This document shows, one piece after another, positions 22,001-34,350 of a stretch of 64,000 nt of DNA (the first letter of the stretch is position 1; every line of letters begins with the position of its first letter). Made by a program: the position numbers and the translations under genes. The notes under the pieces are model-generated. The model had not been told where the DNA came from, made no database searches, and worked only from the letters and a program-made list of their open reading frames with translations. The stretch spans positions 1,801,001 through 1,865,000 of the forward strand of contig NC_041783.1 of assembly GCF_900090045.1 (NCBI RefSeq), given 5' to 3'. Origin of the DNA: Plasmodium malariae (taxonomy: Eukaryota > Apicomplexa > Aconoidasida > Haemosporida > Plasmodiidae).

Positions 22001-25000
22001 AAATAGCAAATTATTTACCTTGCTGTTAAGATTATTATTAATTTCACTTGAATATTTTAATTTTAATTTATGTTCATTAAAAATAGCATTTAACTTAGTA
22101 ATTTGTTCTGATAAATGATCATTTTCTTTTTTATTTTTCTCAATTAATTTTTCAGCTTCTACAACTTTTTCATTTTCTTTTTCCAATTTTTCTATTTTAC
22201 TATTTTTTTTTTGTACAATATTTTCTATAACTGTAATTATTTCTTTATTCGATTCTATTATTTCTTTTAACTTACTATTTGCATCTATGTAACTTTCATT
22301 ATCTAATTCTAGCAGCATTACTAATTTATCCAGTTCTTCAATTTTTCTTTCGTTTTCCTTATTTTTATTTTCATAAAATACTTTCTCCTTATTACATACA
22401 TTATATAACTGCTTGTATAGATTTAAATTATTCTGTTTTAATAATTCCGTCTCATGATCAAAATCATTATTTTTCAAAAATATATTCATTATTATATAGG
22501 AATAGTTACTCGAAAAATTCCTTTCTCTTTTGTTTAATTCTTCTTTCTTTTCTATTTCATTTTCAATCCTACTTCCTTTCATCATCCCATTGCTGGACGT
22601 TCTCATTTTATCGAAACTATCTGCATTGTTCAGCTTATTAAAATTACTCATACCCACGTCTCCATTCATCACTCCCTTGTTAAAATTATTATCAAAGCTG
22701 CGATTGTTCCGGTTGAAGTTGCTACGGTTGAAGTTTAAGTTATTAAAGTTAAGATGACCGAAGTTAGAACTATTAAAATTAGTGTTACCGAAGTTAGGGT
22801 TACTGAAACTAGGGTCACTGAAGTAAGGGTCGCTGAAGTAAGGGTCGCTGAAGATAGGATTTGTAAGGTTAAAATTTTTTCTCGTAAAACTGAAGTTACT
22901 CATGTTCGGAGTGCTCAAATTTCTGCTAGTAAAATTGAAGTTACTCATGTTCGGAGTGCTCAAATTTCTGCTAGTAAAATTGAAGTTGCTCACGTTGGGG
23001 TTATTCAAACTTCTGCTGGTAGTAAAATTGAAGTTTTTAAAATTTAAAACGTTCTTGTTATTGCTACGAGTAGAATTATAATTATTCATAGTATGGTTAC
23101 TCAATTTTCGATTTGTTAAATGATCATTTATCCCTGAGAAATCATTAATAATAGGTTTTGTAAAATTAAAATTCCTAGTGTTTCCATTGTTGCTATTATC
23201 ATATCTAAATTTTGAACTTGGAAAAAGAGAATCATTGTTCATAAAAAAACTTTTATTATTTTTAATTTCTTGATTAGGATAAAAATTGTCGGTAACTTGT
23301 GTTAATAAGTACGCTGTGGGTACAAAAAATTTAGTTTTCTTTAATATATTTTTATTTAGATTTATTAAGCAAGTGTAATAACGACAATTATTTATGCTAT
23401 CTAATATATCAACTGATAAATACAACTGATTGTTATAAAAAATAGAAAACTCGAACAATTCTGATACGTTTATAGAAAAATTCTCCACATTTTTACTTCT
23501 ACTTTTCTTTCTTATATTTATTTTATTATCTAATGATTTTAATGTTAAATATATAAAAACATTTTTTATATTGAACGAAACGTTTATTATATCAGATATG
23601 TGAATTATTATAACTAATAAACTGCTTGAAGTTAACTGTTTATCATGGTTACTTGTTTTACTTTTGGATAATTTATTTGATAACTTGAAATCATTTATTG
23701 ATTCCATTATATTCTTATTTAAAAAATCATCTTCATTACTATTTAAACTTTCAAATTTGAATTTGTTCTCATATAATTCTTTCTTTTTTTTTTTTTTTTT
23801 CCTCCTGTTATTATCCTTTACATTTGGGTAATTGAAATTTTCATCCATGTCACTGCTTAAAATTTTGGTATCATTAGGGATACCGATATCCTTATTAAAT
23901 GAATCTATTGACATTGATCTAAACATACCTTTATCATGAATATCTTTTTCTCTACTAATATCATCACTTAGATAATTTCTTCTTTTTTCTCTTTCTTTTT
24001 TTTTCTTCTTTTTTTTCTTTTCACGTTCTTTTCTTCTACTTCTACCTTTACTTCCGCTTCTACTTCCACTCCTGCTTCTACTTCTACTTCTACTTCGATT
24101 TCTTTCTCTTTCATTTTCTTCATCTGTGCTTTTATATTTTCTTCCTTTTTTTTCATTCTGTTTTTCCCCTTCATGATGTTTTTTTTTTTTTGACATGTAC
24201 CTCCTATTGTTGTTCATAAATGTTTTGTCACCTACTTCTGAATATCTCCTATTTCCATCTTTTTTGTTTTTCTCAAAACTATCGAAAAGTTTAACTGCTC
24301 TGTTAACTTGGGTAGAAACCTAATCAGGATTGAATTCCACGATATACACACAAATGTAAATAGGTACATACGCACATACAAGTGTACACGTATATATAAA
24401 TATATATATCAAAATGTGAACATATAGGTAAACACAAGGACACATAAGCAGTACATAAAAAGACATACACATGCTCATCCATGTAGCTAAAATAAAAATA
24501 AAATAAAGTAAAATAATAACAGTATACCTCTACTAATTGCTCGAACAAATTTGCATTCCCCCTTTCTAGTGCCTCTAGTGTTAATTTTTCTAATATAAGT
24601 AAATCTCTGAAGGGGATAAAAAATATGTATATATATATGCATATACATTTTTTGGTGCCTTTTTTTGAATTTTTTTTTTTGACTCATGTGTTTGTGTGCA
24701 ATTTCATATAATGCCAAAGCTTTAATTGCAATTTTTAGATTCCTTACTTTTTACATTCTCTGTATATTTCTCGCATCACATCAATATCTACATTTATGAA
24801 AATACAGAAAAGAGGTATATTTTATGATAAATATGTGTTTATAGATTTTGTTTTTCCTTCTTAAATGTGTATATATATGTACAAATATATATATATATAT
24901 ACATATACACGTGTGGGAGAACAGGTGGAGGATGTGAACAATATATATAAAGAGTAAATAGTAACATAATTTTCTTTAATAACCCGTCGAGTCATGATGC

Positions 25001-25065
25001 ACACATGCCTCTAGTTGCTTCGCCAGTTCCTTAAAATTTGTAATTTTCTGTTTGACGTTTTTCAT
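19028..25065 (-). CDS. KIC5: Adaptor-like protein with GAT-like N-terminus and alpha-adaptin appendage-like C-terminus (probable KIC5)
   Basis: Four exons join in frame: 25065-24984, 24787-24748, 24606-24528 and 24319-19028, giving 1830 residues. The first 90 residues are helical (KELAKQLEACVHHD, REIYRECKKDLL, ALERGNANLFEQLVEV), resembling a GAT three-helix bundle. Then come an Arg-Ser run and Lys-rich tract, a possible beta-rich module (about 294-408), an FNF/SDP repeat region (about 440-600) and a strong coiled coil (about 675-870). A long disordered stretch with NASSNV repeats follows. The last 330 residues resemble the alpha-adaptin appendage: ENNLVKIYAKLYYANVSKG for the first beta-strands, then LFLNLQCLY...KVALPFPHLFLLKP, and a platform-like SKDAVKLHFISV end. 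By memory of chromosome 11 order this is KIC5, a Kelch13-compartment protein. Function in endocytic trafficking is inferred. The ATG at 25065 follows an in-frame TAA. Confidence 0.8.
19755..19915 (-). repeat. 18-bp coding repeat (Asn-Ala-Ser-Ser-Asn-Val)
   Basis: About eight copies of an 18-bp unit in the adaptor-like gene encode NASSNV or close variants. Most copies contain the palindrome GCTAGC. The repeat interrupts the start of the appendage-like region. Confidence 0.9.
22760..23035 (-). repeat. 45-bp and 15-bp coding repeats (SNFNFTSRNLSTPNM; FSDPY units)
   Basis: Roughly three copies of a 45-bp unit encode SNFNFTSRNLSTPNM-like blocks. They are followed by shorter SDPYF, SNPNF and GNTNF units. 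The aromatic and Asp-Pro spacing resembles arrays of short linear binding motifs, but no exact DPF, DPW or FxDxF match is present. Confidence 0.85.
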
Positions 25066-26377
25066 TTTGAAAAAATAAATTTTCAATAATTAAAAAAAAA
25101 AAAAGATTTCTTCCCCTTATATGGTGACATATTCTTTTTGCAATAACATTTTATAATTTTGTACCTTCAGTTAAGATGATAAAAAAAATCAAAAAAAATT
25201 AATTATAACTTAAGCATATTATACAAATCTAAGAACTAGAAATTTACTATATTATACAACAGTTGTTTATTTATGACAAAAATAAATGAGAAATAAAAAA
25301 AAATATAGTTATCACATAAAAAATAAGCCCTTCTAAGATGAAATAATATAAGGAAAATAAAAAATGTAAATTAAATTTTACAATAATAAAATATTACAAT
25401 TATATACATTCATATTATAATTAAAACGAAAAAAAAAAAATAGGGAAAAAAAATATTTTTTATTTGTCAATTTTGCTTCATTTTTCTTTTTTTTTTTTTT
25501 GCTTCCAATTATTGCTACAAATATTTCAAATGTTTTTTCTAGGCTCTTTTTTTTTTTTTTTTTTTTTTTATTTCCTTGATTTCTTTGAGGAATTTCATAA
25601 GATGGTTTATAAGTATTAATACATTTGTATATTATATATATATATATAATATATATAGAAGCACTTCATTGTTTTTACTAGAAATTTTCCAACCTTAAAG
25701 CAGAATGGTAGATTTTCCTCGAATGAAGGCAAAAATTTTCAAAATTGGAAATGTCATTAGTAAAAAATTTAAATGAATTGAGAAATAGAAGAATCTGAAT
25801 CTTGCCTTAATTCATTTTATCATGCTTTTTTCATTTTCTCTATGCACTATTAGGCATTTTTTTTTTTAATTAAAAAAAAAAAAAAGAATTTTAAAAACGA
25901 AAATGTACGCACTATTGTGTATATATATATGAACAAAGGATGTTCAAGCATGTTTCATTTTCTTCGCATATATAATCAAATAAGTCGAACAAAAACGTTT
26001 AACTCCATCCCAAAATTTTGGGATAACATAAATGAAAAAAAAAAAAAAATAGTTTTAAAAATTGTAAATGTAAAACGAGAAAATGATTTTAAAAAAATAA
26101 GGGAAAAGCATTAAATATTAGATTTAAAAAATTTTGCAGAAAACATTAAAATAAAAAAAAAGGTGAATAAAATAGGGGTATTGCTGCTATTCCTATATAC
26201 GCAAATGCTCTTACATATATATATATATACATATGTGTGTATAGGCAGTAAAATATGCACACTTTTGTAAACATAAAATGCTGCCCAAAAATAACTAGCT
26301 TAAATTTTAATAGTAATTTGAACGTAAAATTAAAAATAAGTAATAATTAGAAATCATTTGAGTCAACAGTTTTCCCA
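25066..26377. other. Intergenic region between the adaptor-like gene and TAF5
   Basis: It contains the adaptor-like gene's upstream flank and the TAF5 3' flank, with several poly-T/A tracts (25485-25570). A candidate 61-codon plus-strand ORF at 25929-26114 is listed separately. The rest shows no supported feature. Confidence 0.5.
25929..26114 (+). CDS. Candidate small basic protein, 61 residues (unrecognised)
   Basis: An ATG ORF on the strand opposite its two large neighbours encodes a 61-residue, Lys/Arg-rich protein beginning MNKGCSSMFHFLRIYNQIS and ending NDFKKIREKH. The first 25 residues are poor in acidic residues and rich in Ser, Arg and aromatics, which would fit a mitochondrial presequence. 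The composition is more coding-like than the flanking AT repeats, with TGG, CCC and mixed codons. I recognise no family. It could be a real short gene, the first exon of a longer one, or a chance ORF containing a poly-A run. Confidence 0.35.
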   Translation: MNKGCSSMFHFLRIYNQISRTKTFNSIPKFWDNINEKKKKIVLKIVNVKRENDFKKIREKH

Positions 26378-27761
26378 TCATATTAAAGCATTAATTCCTA
26401 AAAAAACAATAAATAACAATGATAATAGCAATAATATTAGTAGCAATATAGCAAAAGCAGTAATAGCAATATAACATTTGCAATAGGAATAATAATATAT
26501 TGTTAACATCGTGCGAGATGAGTTTTGTAGGAATGTAAAAACTTACCAAATAAGAGAAGAGCGTTTTCTGGTGTAAATTTTGCTGATATTAAATTTGAAT
26601 AATTAACTCCATACGACTTTGATAACTTAACATATGGATTATTTTTTTTGGGGGACTTTTCTAATTTTATCCTTTTGTTTTCTACGGAACTCTTTGTTTC
26701 TTTTGAGGCTAAAAAGCATAATCGATACAATTTAAAAACGGGCCAAACATGTATGTATATGTGTGTGTACTCAATTGTACATAAGCGGCTGTGTATACGC
26801 ATATACATATGTGTGCATATATAAGTGTATACATATATGTGTAAATTCCAATATGCCCATGGCACGATTTTTTTATTTTCATTTTATTACCTTTTGAACA
26901 ATTGTAAAAATCAATGAGACTGTTAGAAGACATAGAAACTAACAGATTGTTATCATAACTGAAGTCCATATTTAAAATTTTGTCTTCATAGTAATCAATA
27001 CTACTTATAGTTTTCGATTTGCCATTTTCTTTTTTTGCATATTCTTTGTTTAAAAAATTATTATCTATATAACTATCAAACGATTTAGTTGTATGAAAAT
27101 ATGGGGTATCCTCAAGCTGATTCGTACCAATAGTATTCTTTGATTCCACGTTAATATATTTGTCAGTTGCCAAGTCAATAAGATTTATATTATTCGTATA
27201 ACCACCTTTTAATCGGCATAAAAAGATATAAAAATGGGAAGAAAAAGTTATATTAAAAGATGCACAGTGGATTATGAAATAACTAACATGCAACGTGTAA
27301 CTGAAAACTATAAATAATATATAACAAGAGGATTAATAAACAGATTAACTCGCGGGTTAACAAAAGGATGAACAAATAACTGCTATGTAACATCTACTAC
27401 ATGATGAACAAACATTAGAGATTAAAATAAATAAGGTTTCCAAAAAATTAAATAAAATAAAGTACTATAAAATAAAATAAATAAAACGAATTAAAATACC
27501 TGCATACGAAAGTAATTTCCCGTTTTTGGAAAAACATAATGAAGTTACTCCTTGACTGCTCGGATAGTTATTCTTAAACCGCTTGATGAACGAATTTACC
27601 CTTACGTCATATAGATGTACATAATTGTCTAAATGATGGGACAAATGGCATGTGCACATGTTTCATGTGCCGTAAAGAGGTTATATATTATATGCATAAA
27701 CATATACATAAACACACACAAATATATATAAATATATATACATATGTATATATCTACGCAC

Positions 27762-27792
<31 letters not shown>

Positions 27793-28607
27793 ACAATTAT
27801 GTAGTCAGAATTTACCGAAATATCCGCAAGCTACAAGCGTGCTATTGTAGTGATATTTACAAATGTTGGCAGTGGAATTATATTTATACGTAATAAAGGG
27901 GTAGGTTTTATTAGTTGAGTAGATCCTTAAATTTCCATCATCTTCACATGAACAAAAAAAATAACCTAAAAAGGCCGTATCAAGATACCATATGGGGGTA
28001 TGTCCTCCTACATATTTCACATAATTTTTATTACTAATAGTACTGTATAAATATATATCTCCATTTACATTACCTGATAATAAAATTTTATTTGTTTCAC
28101 CAAAACATAAACTAGAAACATTAAATATATTACCATACAATTTCGATATTTCATTTTCCTCCTGATCATCTAAATCAATAGATATTGTATTAATTTCTTT
28201 TAAATGATCATATTTTCTAATATCACTTGGATCTACTATACTACTGTTTTCCATATCTCTTTTTTTATTTTTTATTTTATTTATTTGTGATTGTTTAATA
28301 TTCCACAATTTGATTATATTATTTGTATGAGCTGTTGCAACTAATGATCCATCAAATCCTGAAATTTCTGCACACGTCATGTCGTTGCAATTGTTCAGGC
28401 AGTAATATAACATACTGGGCATTCTATTTTTTGTAACTTTTAATCTATTTCTCACTTGTGTCCTTATTATGTGCTTATAGTAGTAGTATGCGTCACTAGT
28501 TTCATTTGGTACATACGCATTTTCTTCCTTTTCCTTTACTAATTTACTGTTGTCATCCTGCATTGTTGCAATGGGTAACAAACACATGAAATTAAATTAC
28601 AGAAAAA

Positions 28608-28647
<40 letters not shown>

Positions 28648-28663
28648 ATAAATAATAATAATA

Positions 28664-28698
<35 letters not shown>

Positions 28699-31600
28699 GC
28701 AATATGTGCATATATACATGCGTGTGCGCATGTATATATGCGCACGTATATGAGAATTTAAAAAGGGACGATGTATCAACTACTCTATCCCTCACGGTAC
28801 CTCTGCAATTTCGTCTTTAAGAGAGTATATGGGGGGCAAATTCCACTGAACAGGAAAGCTTAATTTTATATTATAAACGAAGTTGGTCGATACAAAGGAA
28901 TAAAAGAAATTAAAATTCCTTTCAGAGTCATCAACTTGTATTATTTTTATTTTTGTCGTAATTAAGTTGTAAAGTGAAACACCTCCATACACGCTTAAAT
29001 AATGCAGCAGGGACTTCTTTCCTAATCTAAAAAAGGTGAAGCACAAAATATGAAAAAAAAAAAAAATTGTTATAAAATAATGAAAAAACATGCAAAATTT
29101 TCACAAGTACACGTGGGCACAAAATTAGACAAACAGAGGTATACAAATTTCCCCTATTACTGTAAAGCTTAAATTTTTCCACATTTACAAAAAGGAGTAC
29201 TTACTTTGTCATGTACACTATATGTTTGGCATCTTTTTCTTTAAAACGAATTAGCGATATCTCAAACATTTGACTTAAGCTAACACAATTTGATAAGAAT
29301 TTTGTTACTGGTTCATATGCAGAAAATTTTTTTAAATATTTGTTTTTAAACTGAACCAAAGTATCATAACTGCTGGTTAGTAACAATATATAAATTTCTA
29401 ATAACAAACAGAAGGCAACATTATACAACTGTAACTTAATTTGACTTAAATTATTTTCACACCAATTAATAAATTCATCAAACATATGAATTAAACTTGG
29501 TAAATTAAAATTTTCCTTTTCTACACATTCTACTTGTTTTTCCATGGGAGAAGATCGTATAGTTACGTTAATATTTCTATTAATGTTATTTATTTTATCC
29601 TTTAATATGTTCAGAATTTCTTTATCTAAATTTAAATTGTTTAACAAGGTATCTAGTGACATACTCTTATAATATTCTAAATCAAAACGATTAACACTTC
29701 TCACGTGATGATTTCTTAATGAGGGTGATGATATCTTAGTGCTTTCATTATTGTTATCATTATTGTTATCATTATTGTTAACATTATTGCTAACATTATT
29801 GCTAACACTATTGTTTTCGTTATTATTAGCGTGGTCATCTTCATCAATTACATTTCCAAATAATTTTGTTAAAGCTATCAACTTTTTATCACTTCCCATA
29901 CGCTCGTTTGAATAGTTAGATAAAGTTTCATAAACTTCGCTATATTTTTTTTTTTTTTTTGAAGATTTTAAATCATCATCTTCATGACCAACATCAATTT
30001 CTTTGTACATATTTTTTTCTTTATCTAAAAATACTTTTGACAAATCATTGTTCATATTATCATAATTTTCGAGTGGACCTTTCTTTTTATTATATACATA
30101 ATTGTCATCCTCTTTTATGTTCATATTTAAATTTAAATTTGAAATTTTTCTTATTTCTTTCGTATAATTATCTTCATTATCATTATGTCCTGTATGTATC
30201 GTACTGAAAGGGGCTCTTGTAAAGGTATTTTGTTCATTATTTTCATTAAAATTTAATAAATGGTTATTGTAATCGAAATTTTTCTTTTTCTCTTTGTAAT
30301 TATCTTCAAATGGTGTTGTTGCCATTCTTTCGTTTTTAGATGCTTCCAATTTTTTCCCTTTATTTTTTTCTTCCTTTTTTTCTCTTCTTTTTTTTTTTTT
30401 CGTTTTTTCCTCGAATTCTTGTCCACTTCTTTTAAAAACTTCCATACTATTTTTCAATTCTGAATTCATATTTTTGTCAAACAAAATTAATGTACCTTTT
30501 TCCCTATCCTTGATGTTATTATTGTTATTACTTACGTTTATGTTGTTAATTCTGTTAATACTGTTAATGTTGTTATCTTTTGCACTAATATTTACATCAT
30601 TGCTATTGTTGATATTACTGTGCATAATGTCACTGTTGATGTAGCTCACGCTGTTGAAATTGTTAGGTGTGCTGATATTCCGTTCTAACGAAGGATGCCC
30701 ACTTAAATAAGGCATACTGTTACTTCCAATATTATCTAACGGGGCAGTAGTATTTTTTTTTTTTTTTAATTCTTCATATGTCATATTTTGGTTTATATGC
30801 ATGGACGGACTACTTCCACCGTTAATATTTATTTTTTTATTTATATAAGCTCGGTCCATTTTATGTATTTTGGGCGATTTTATATTTTGCTGATCAAGTG
30901 ACTTCAAAATTTTATTGCTATTTTTGTACTTTTTTGCATAGAGTTTCGACTTGTTATTTTCTTTTAACATATCTTTCATCATATTTGTTTGGCTCATATG
31001 GTTAAATGCATCTTTCGCGCTTTCCTTATCATTGTTCACGCTCAATTTGTACACACCCGCGTTGTCTACGTTGTTTGCCAGTCCGCCGTTCGTCAAGATG
31101 TTATTCGCTATACTGCTGTTCGACATGCTGACACTCAAGTTGATATTCCCTAATTTGTTATTAGCCAAATGGCTGTTCGACGCACCACCATTTTTCATAC
31201 TCATAATTTGCTTCTTTACGCTCATTTTGTGAAACATGGACGAAGAAAGATTTGCATTTTCAGGAATAAATTTAATTGAATTGTCCATTTCACTTAAATT
31301 GTTATATCTTACATTTTTCTCATCATTGATATTTTTAAAATTTTCTATATTCCTATAAGTTTTAGCATCAAACATATTATTCGCTTGTATAAAAGCCTTT
31401 TTGGCTTCATTTCCGATGATATTATTATTATGGCTGATATTTTTGATATTGTTGTTATTATTGTTATTGCTGATATTGCTGTTATTAATGTTATTGCTAA
31501 TATTGTTGTTACTGCTTCCACTATTATTAACACCATAAAGCTTGAAATTTGCCTCTTCATTAATGAGTACATTAGCAGTTTTATTTTTACCATTGTAATC

Positions 31601-33739
31601 TGTATCCTTTGGTTTGCTGCTCAATTTGTTATCTTTCTTGGGTTGTACGCCGAAATGATTCGTGTCATTAATATTATTATTACTGCTGTTATTACTAATA
31701 TTATTATTACTAATATTGCTGGTACTATTACTATTAACGCTATTATTGTTAATACTATTACTGTTAATACCATTATTGTTACTACTATTAATATTATTAA
31801 AACTGTACATTTTATTTATATTTTTAGTATTGATGGAATTTACATTATAAGCATTGTACATTAACGAGTTATCTACATTTTTTAAACTTCGAGGATGCTC
31901 ACTGTTGTTATTAATACTTCCATTATTATTAGACATACTAGTGATATTTGATATACCAGTATTATTTGACATACCAGAGCTATTTAACATACCAGTATTA
32001 TTTGACATACCAGAGCTATTTAACATACCAGTATTATTTGACATACCAGAGCTATTTAACATACCAGTATTATTTGACATACCAGAGCTATTTAACATAC
32101 CAGAATTATTTGCTTTGTTGATATTATTAAACTTCTTGGTCGAAATGCACATATTATTTTTCTCATTTTTATTTAATAGATATTTTTCCCTAATATGAGG
32201 CATATTATTTTGATTTTCTTTCATATTACTAATTTTATTATTTATTGGACGTATATTATTCTCTACATTTTTCATATCATTTACAAAAAATCTATTTGTG
32301 CTTACAGGATCTAAACCAATAAAATGGCTGCTACTGTTCATATTATTGTTAATAATCATTTTATTATTTCTCTTTTTTATAATACCTTCAGAGTTATTAT
32401 CTGGTGACTGTCCTCTATTTTCCTTATTATTTAATTTATTATTTATGTCTACATTATTGTTCTTCATACTGTAATTCATACTATTATTATTATAATTTAA
32501 GTTGTTCACTACATTTTCTCTTAATCCGACGCTACTCTTGTTAATTAGTTGGTTCATATTCCTATTACTGCTACTGTTAATATTATTCTTACTGTTATTA
32601 ATATTATTAGTACTACTATTATTATTATTATTAGCTATATCTGCGCTGTTCATTTTCAAGTTTTTGTTCATATTCAATTCGTTGGGCATGTTGTCATTAT
32701 TATTTACTACTACTTTTGCGTTAGAATTACTCACAGGATGTTTCATACTGCCCAGCTTGTTATTTATACTACTGGTTAGATTTCCCATACTGCTCGGCAT
32801 ATTACCCCTAGTTCTCAACATGTTGCTTATGCTACTCGGCATGTTGTTCATACTACTCGGCATGTTGTTCATGCTACTCGGCATGTTGTTCATACTACTC
32901 GGCATGTTGTTCATACTACTCGGCATGTTGTTCATACTACTCGGCATGTTGTTCATACTACTCGGCATGTTGTTCATACTACTCGGCATGTTGTTCATAC
33001 TACTCGGCATGTTGTTCATACTACTCGGCATGTTGTTCATACTACTCGGCATGTTGTTCATACTACTCGGCATGTTGTTCATACTACTCGGCATGTTGTT
33101 CATACTACTCGGAATGTTGTTCATACTACTCGGAATGTTGTTCATACTACTCGGCATGTTGTTCATACTACTCGGAATGTTGTTCATACTACTCGGTATG
33201 TTATTAATACTACCTACCATGCTGTTCAAACTATTTGACATGGGATGTTTTATATTGCTAGCTATATTACTCATATTATTCGGCATGTTATTTAAATTGC
33301 TTTGTATCTTATTGACGTTACTGTGCATCTTGTGCATATTATTCAAATTACTCGTTAATGCATTTATACTATTTGGAATATTATTAATATTATTATTCAT
33401 AACACTTTTGGGTGTGGCGCTCATATTATTCGGTATATTGTTTATACCTATAAGCAAATTCAAATTACTGTTTATGACGCTACTGGAATTGTTCCTGGTA
33501 TTTGTATATTTCTCATTATTGCCACTATTAATATTACTGCTACTTTTATTACTAATAATATTACCACTACTATTATTAATACTACTAATACTGTTATTAC
33601 CACTACTGTTATTATTGCCGCTACTGCTGTTATTACGACTACTACTGTTATTATTATTACCACTACTACTGTTATTATTATTACCACTACTGCTGTTATT
33701 ATTACTATAATTATTATTCATATTATTCGGAATTTTCAT
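26378..33739 (-). CDS. TAF5: TFIID subunit TAF5 ortholog (NTD2 + WD40) with long repetitive N-terminus
   Basis: Seven exons join in frame: 33739-29205, 29026-28801, 28557-27816, 27628-27500, 27205-26891, 26708-26547 and 26397-26378, giving 2042 residues. The first 1300 residues are Asn/Ser/Met-rich low complexity. From the end of exon 1 the sequence follows TAF5. An NTD2-like helical domain has MFDEFINWCENNL...LQLYNVAF, then LSQMFEISLIRFKEKDAKHI joined across intron 1 to LGKKSLLHYLSVYGG. The WD40 entry PSMLYYCLNNCNDMTCAEIS resembles human TAF5 SICFYTFLNAYQGLTAVDV. Blades follow with LVATAHTNNIIKLWNI, GGHTPIWYLD...CSCEDDGNLRIYS and ACGYFDNYVHLYDV. The last strand SNLISAKFTPENALLLFGG matches the human C-terminus. 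WD dipeptides are mostly lost, which would hide the family from simple searches. TAF5 is a scaffold of the TFIID core in the nucleus. The start is the ATG of the large exon; the stop lies in a 20-base last exon. Confidence 0.88.
28618..28695. repeat. TA and TAA microsatellites in TAF5 intron 2
   Basis: A TA run is followed by a run of about 16 TAA units, inside the intron between 28800 and 28558. Confidence 0.9.
31920..32110 (-). repeat. 36-bp coding repeat in TAF5 (NSSGMSNNTGML)
   Basis: Four to five near-identical 36-bp copies encode NSSGMSNNTGML in the disordered N-terminal part of the TAF5 protein. Confidence 0.95.
32815..33200 (-). repeat. 21-bp coding minisatellite in TAF5 (SSMNNMP), about 17 copies
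   Basis: Near-identical 21-bp units encode SSMNNMP, with a few copies reading SSMNNIP through a single base change. Copies are almost identical at synonymous sites, which points to recent expansion or homogenisation. The opposite strand is also stop-free over the array, purely because of the repeat. Confidence 0.97.
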
Positions 33740-34179
33740 ATTGTTATATTATATTATATTAATTATTACAAATTAATGATACAAAAAAAAAAAAAAAAAT
33801 ATAAAATTTATAAAAAAAAATACAGGAAAGTTTATGCGATTAATTTTGTCATTACATTTGTAAATTTTTACCATTAAATATGCATCATTTTTTTTTACAT
33901 TTATAGTTTAATTGCTTTAACTGTTATATAATTGTATTCATAGGAGTACATCATGCATAGCGCTATCAATAAAAGCTCTTCCTTTTATTTAAAAATCATT
34001 ATTTTTCCATTTTTCTTTCTATACTTCATTATATATGCTTTTATATATTTGTGTTCAGTTTTGCATCATTTCCTTTTTAATTTAGTCCTTTAAAAAAAAA
34101 CAGGCATATAAAATTAATGAATTATGAAACAAAATTAAGCTAAATTATGTTATATTATACATCATTACACTGTATTATA

Positions 34180-34350
34180 TCAAATTATACTCGAAGTATG
34201 TCAAATTTCACTATAATATTATATCAAATTACACTCGAACTATATCAAATTATACACTATAATTATATCAAACTATACACTATAATTGTATCAAATTATA
34301 CACTATAATTATATCAAATTACGCTACAGTATATCAGATTACACTACATT
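34180..34350. repeat. Imperfect 20-25 bp repeat array (ATCAAATTATACACTATAAT)
   Basis: About seven imperfect copies of an ATATCAAATTATACACTATA-type unit lie upstream of the TAF5 start. Confidence 0.85.

Noticed and set aside
32502..33710. 400-codon open frame on the plus strand opposite TAF5
   Set aside because: It is the antisense of the Asn/Ser/Met repeats; its Leu-rich content has no domain, and the minus strand carries the conserved TAF5 exons.
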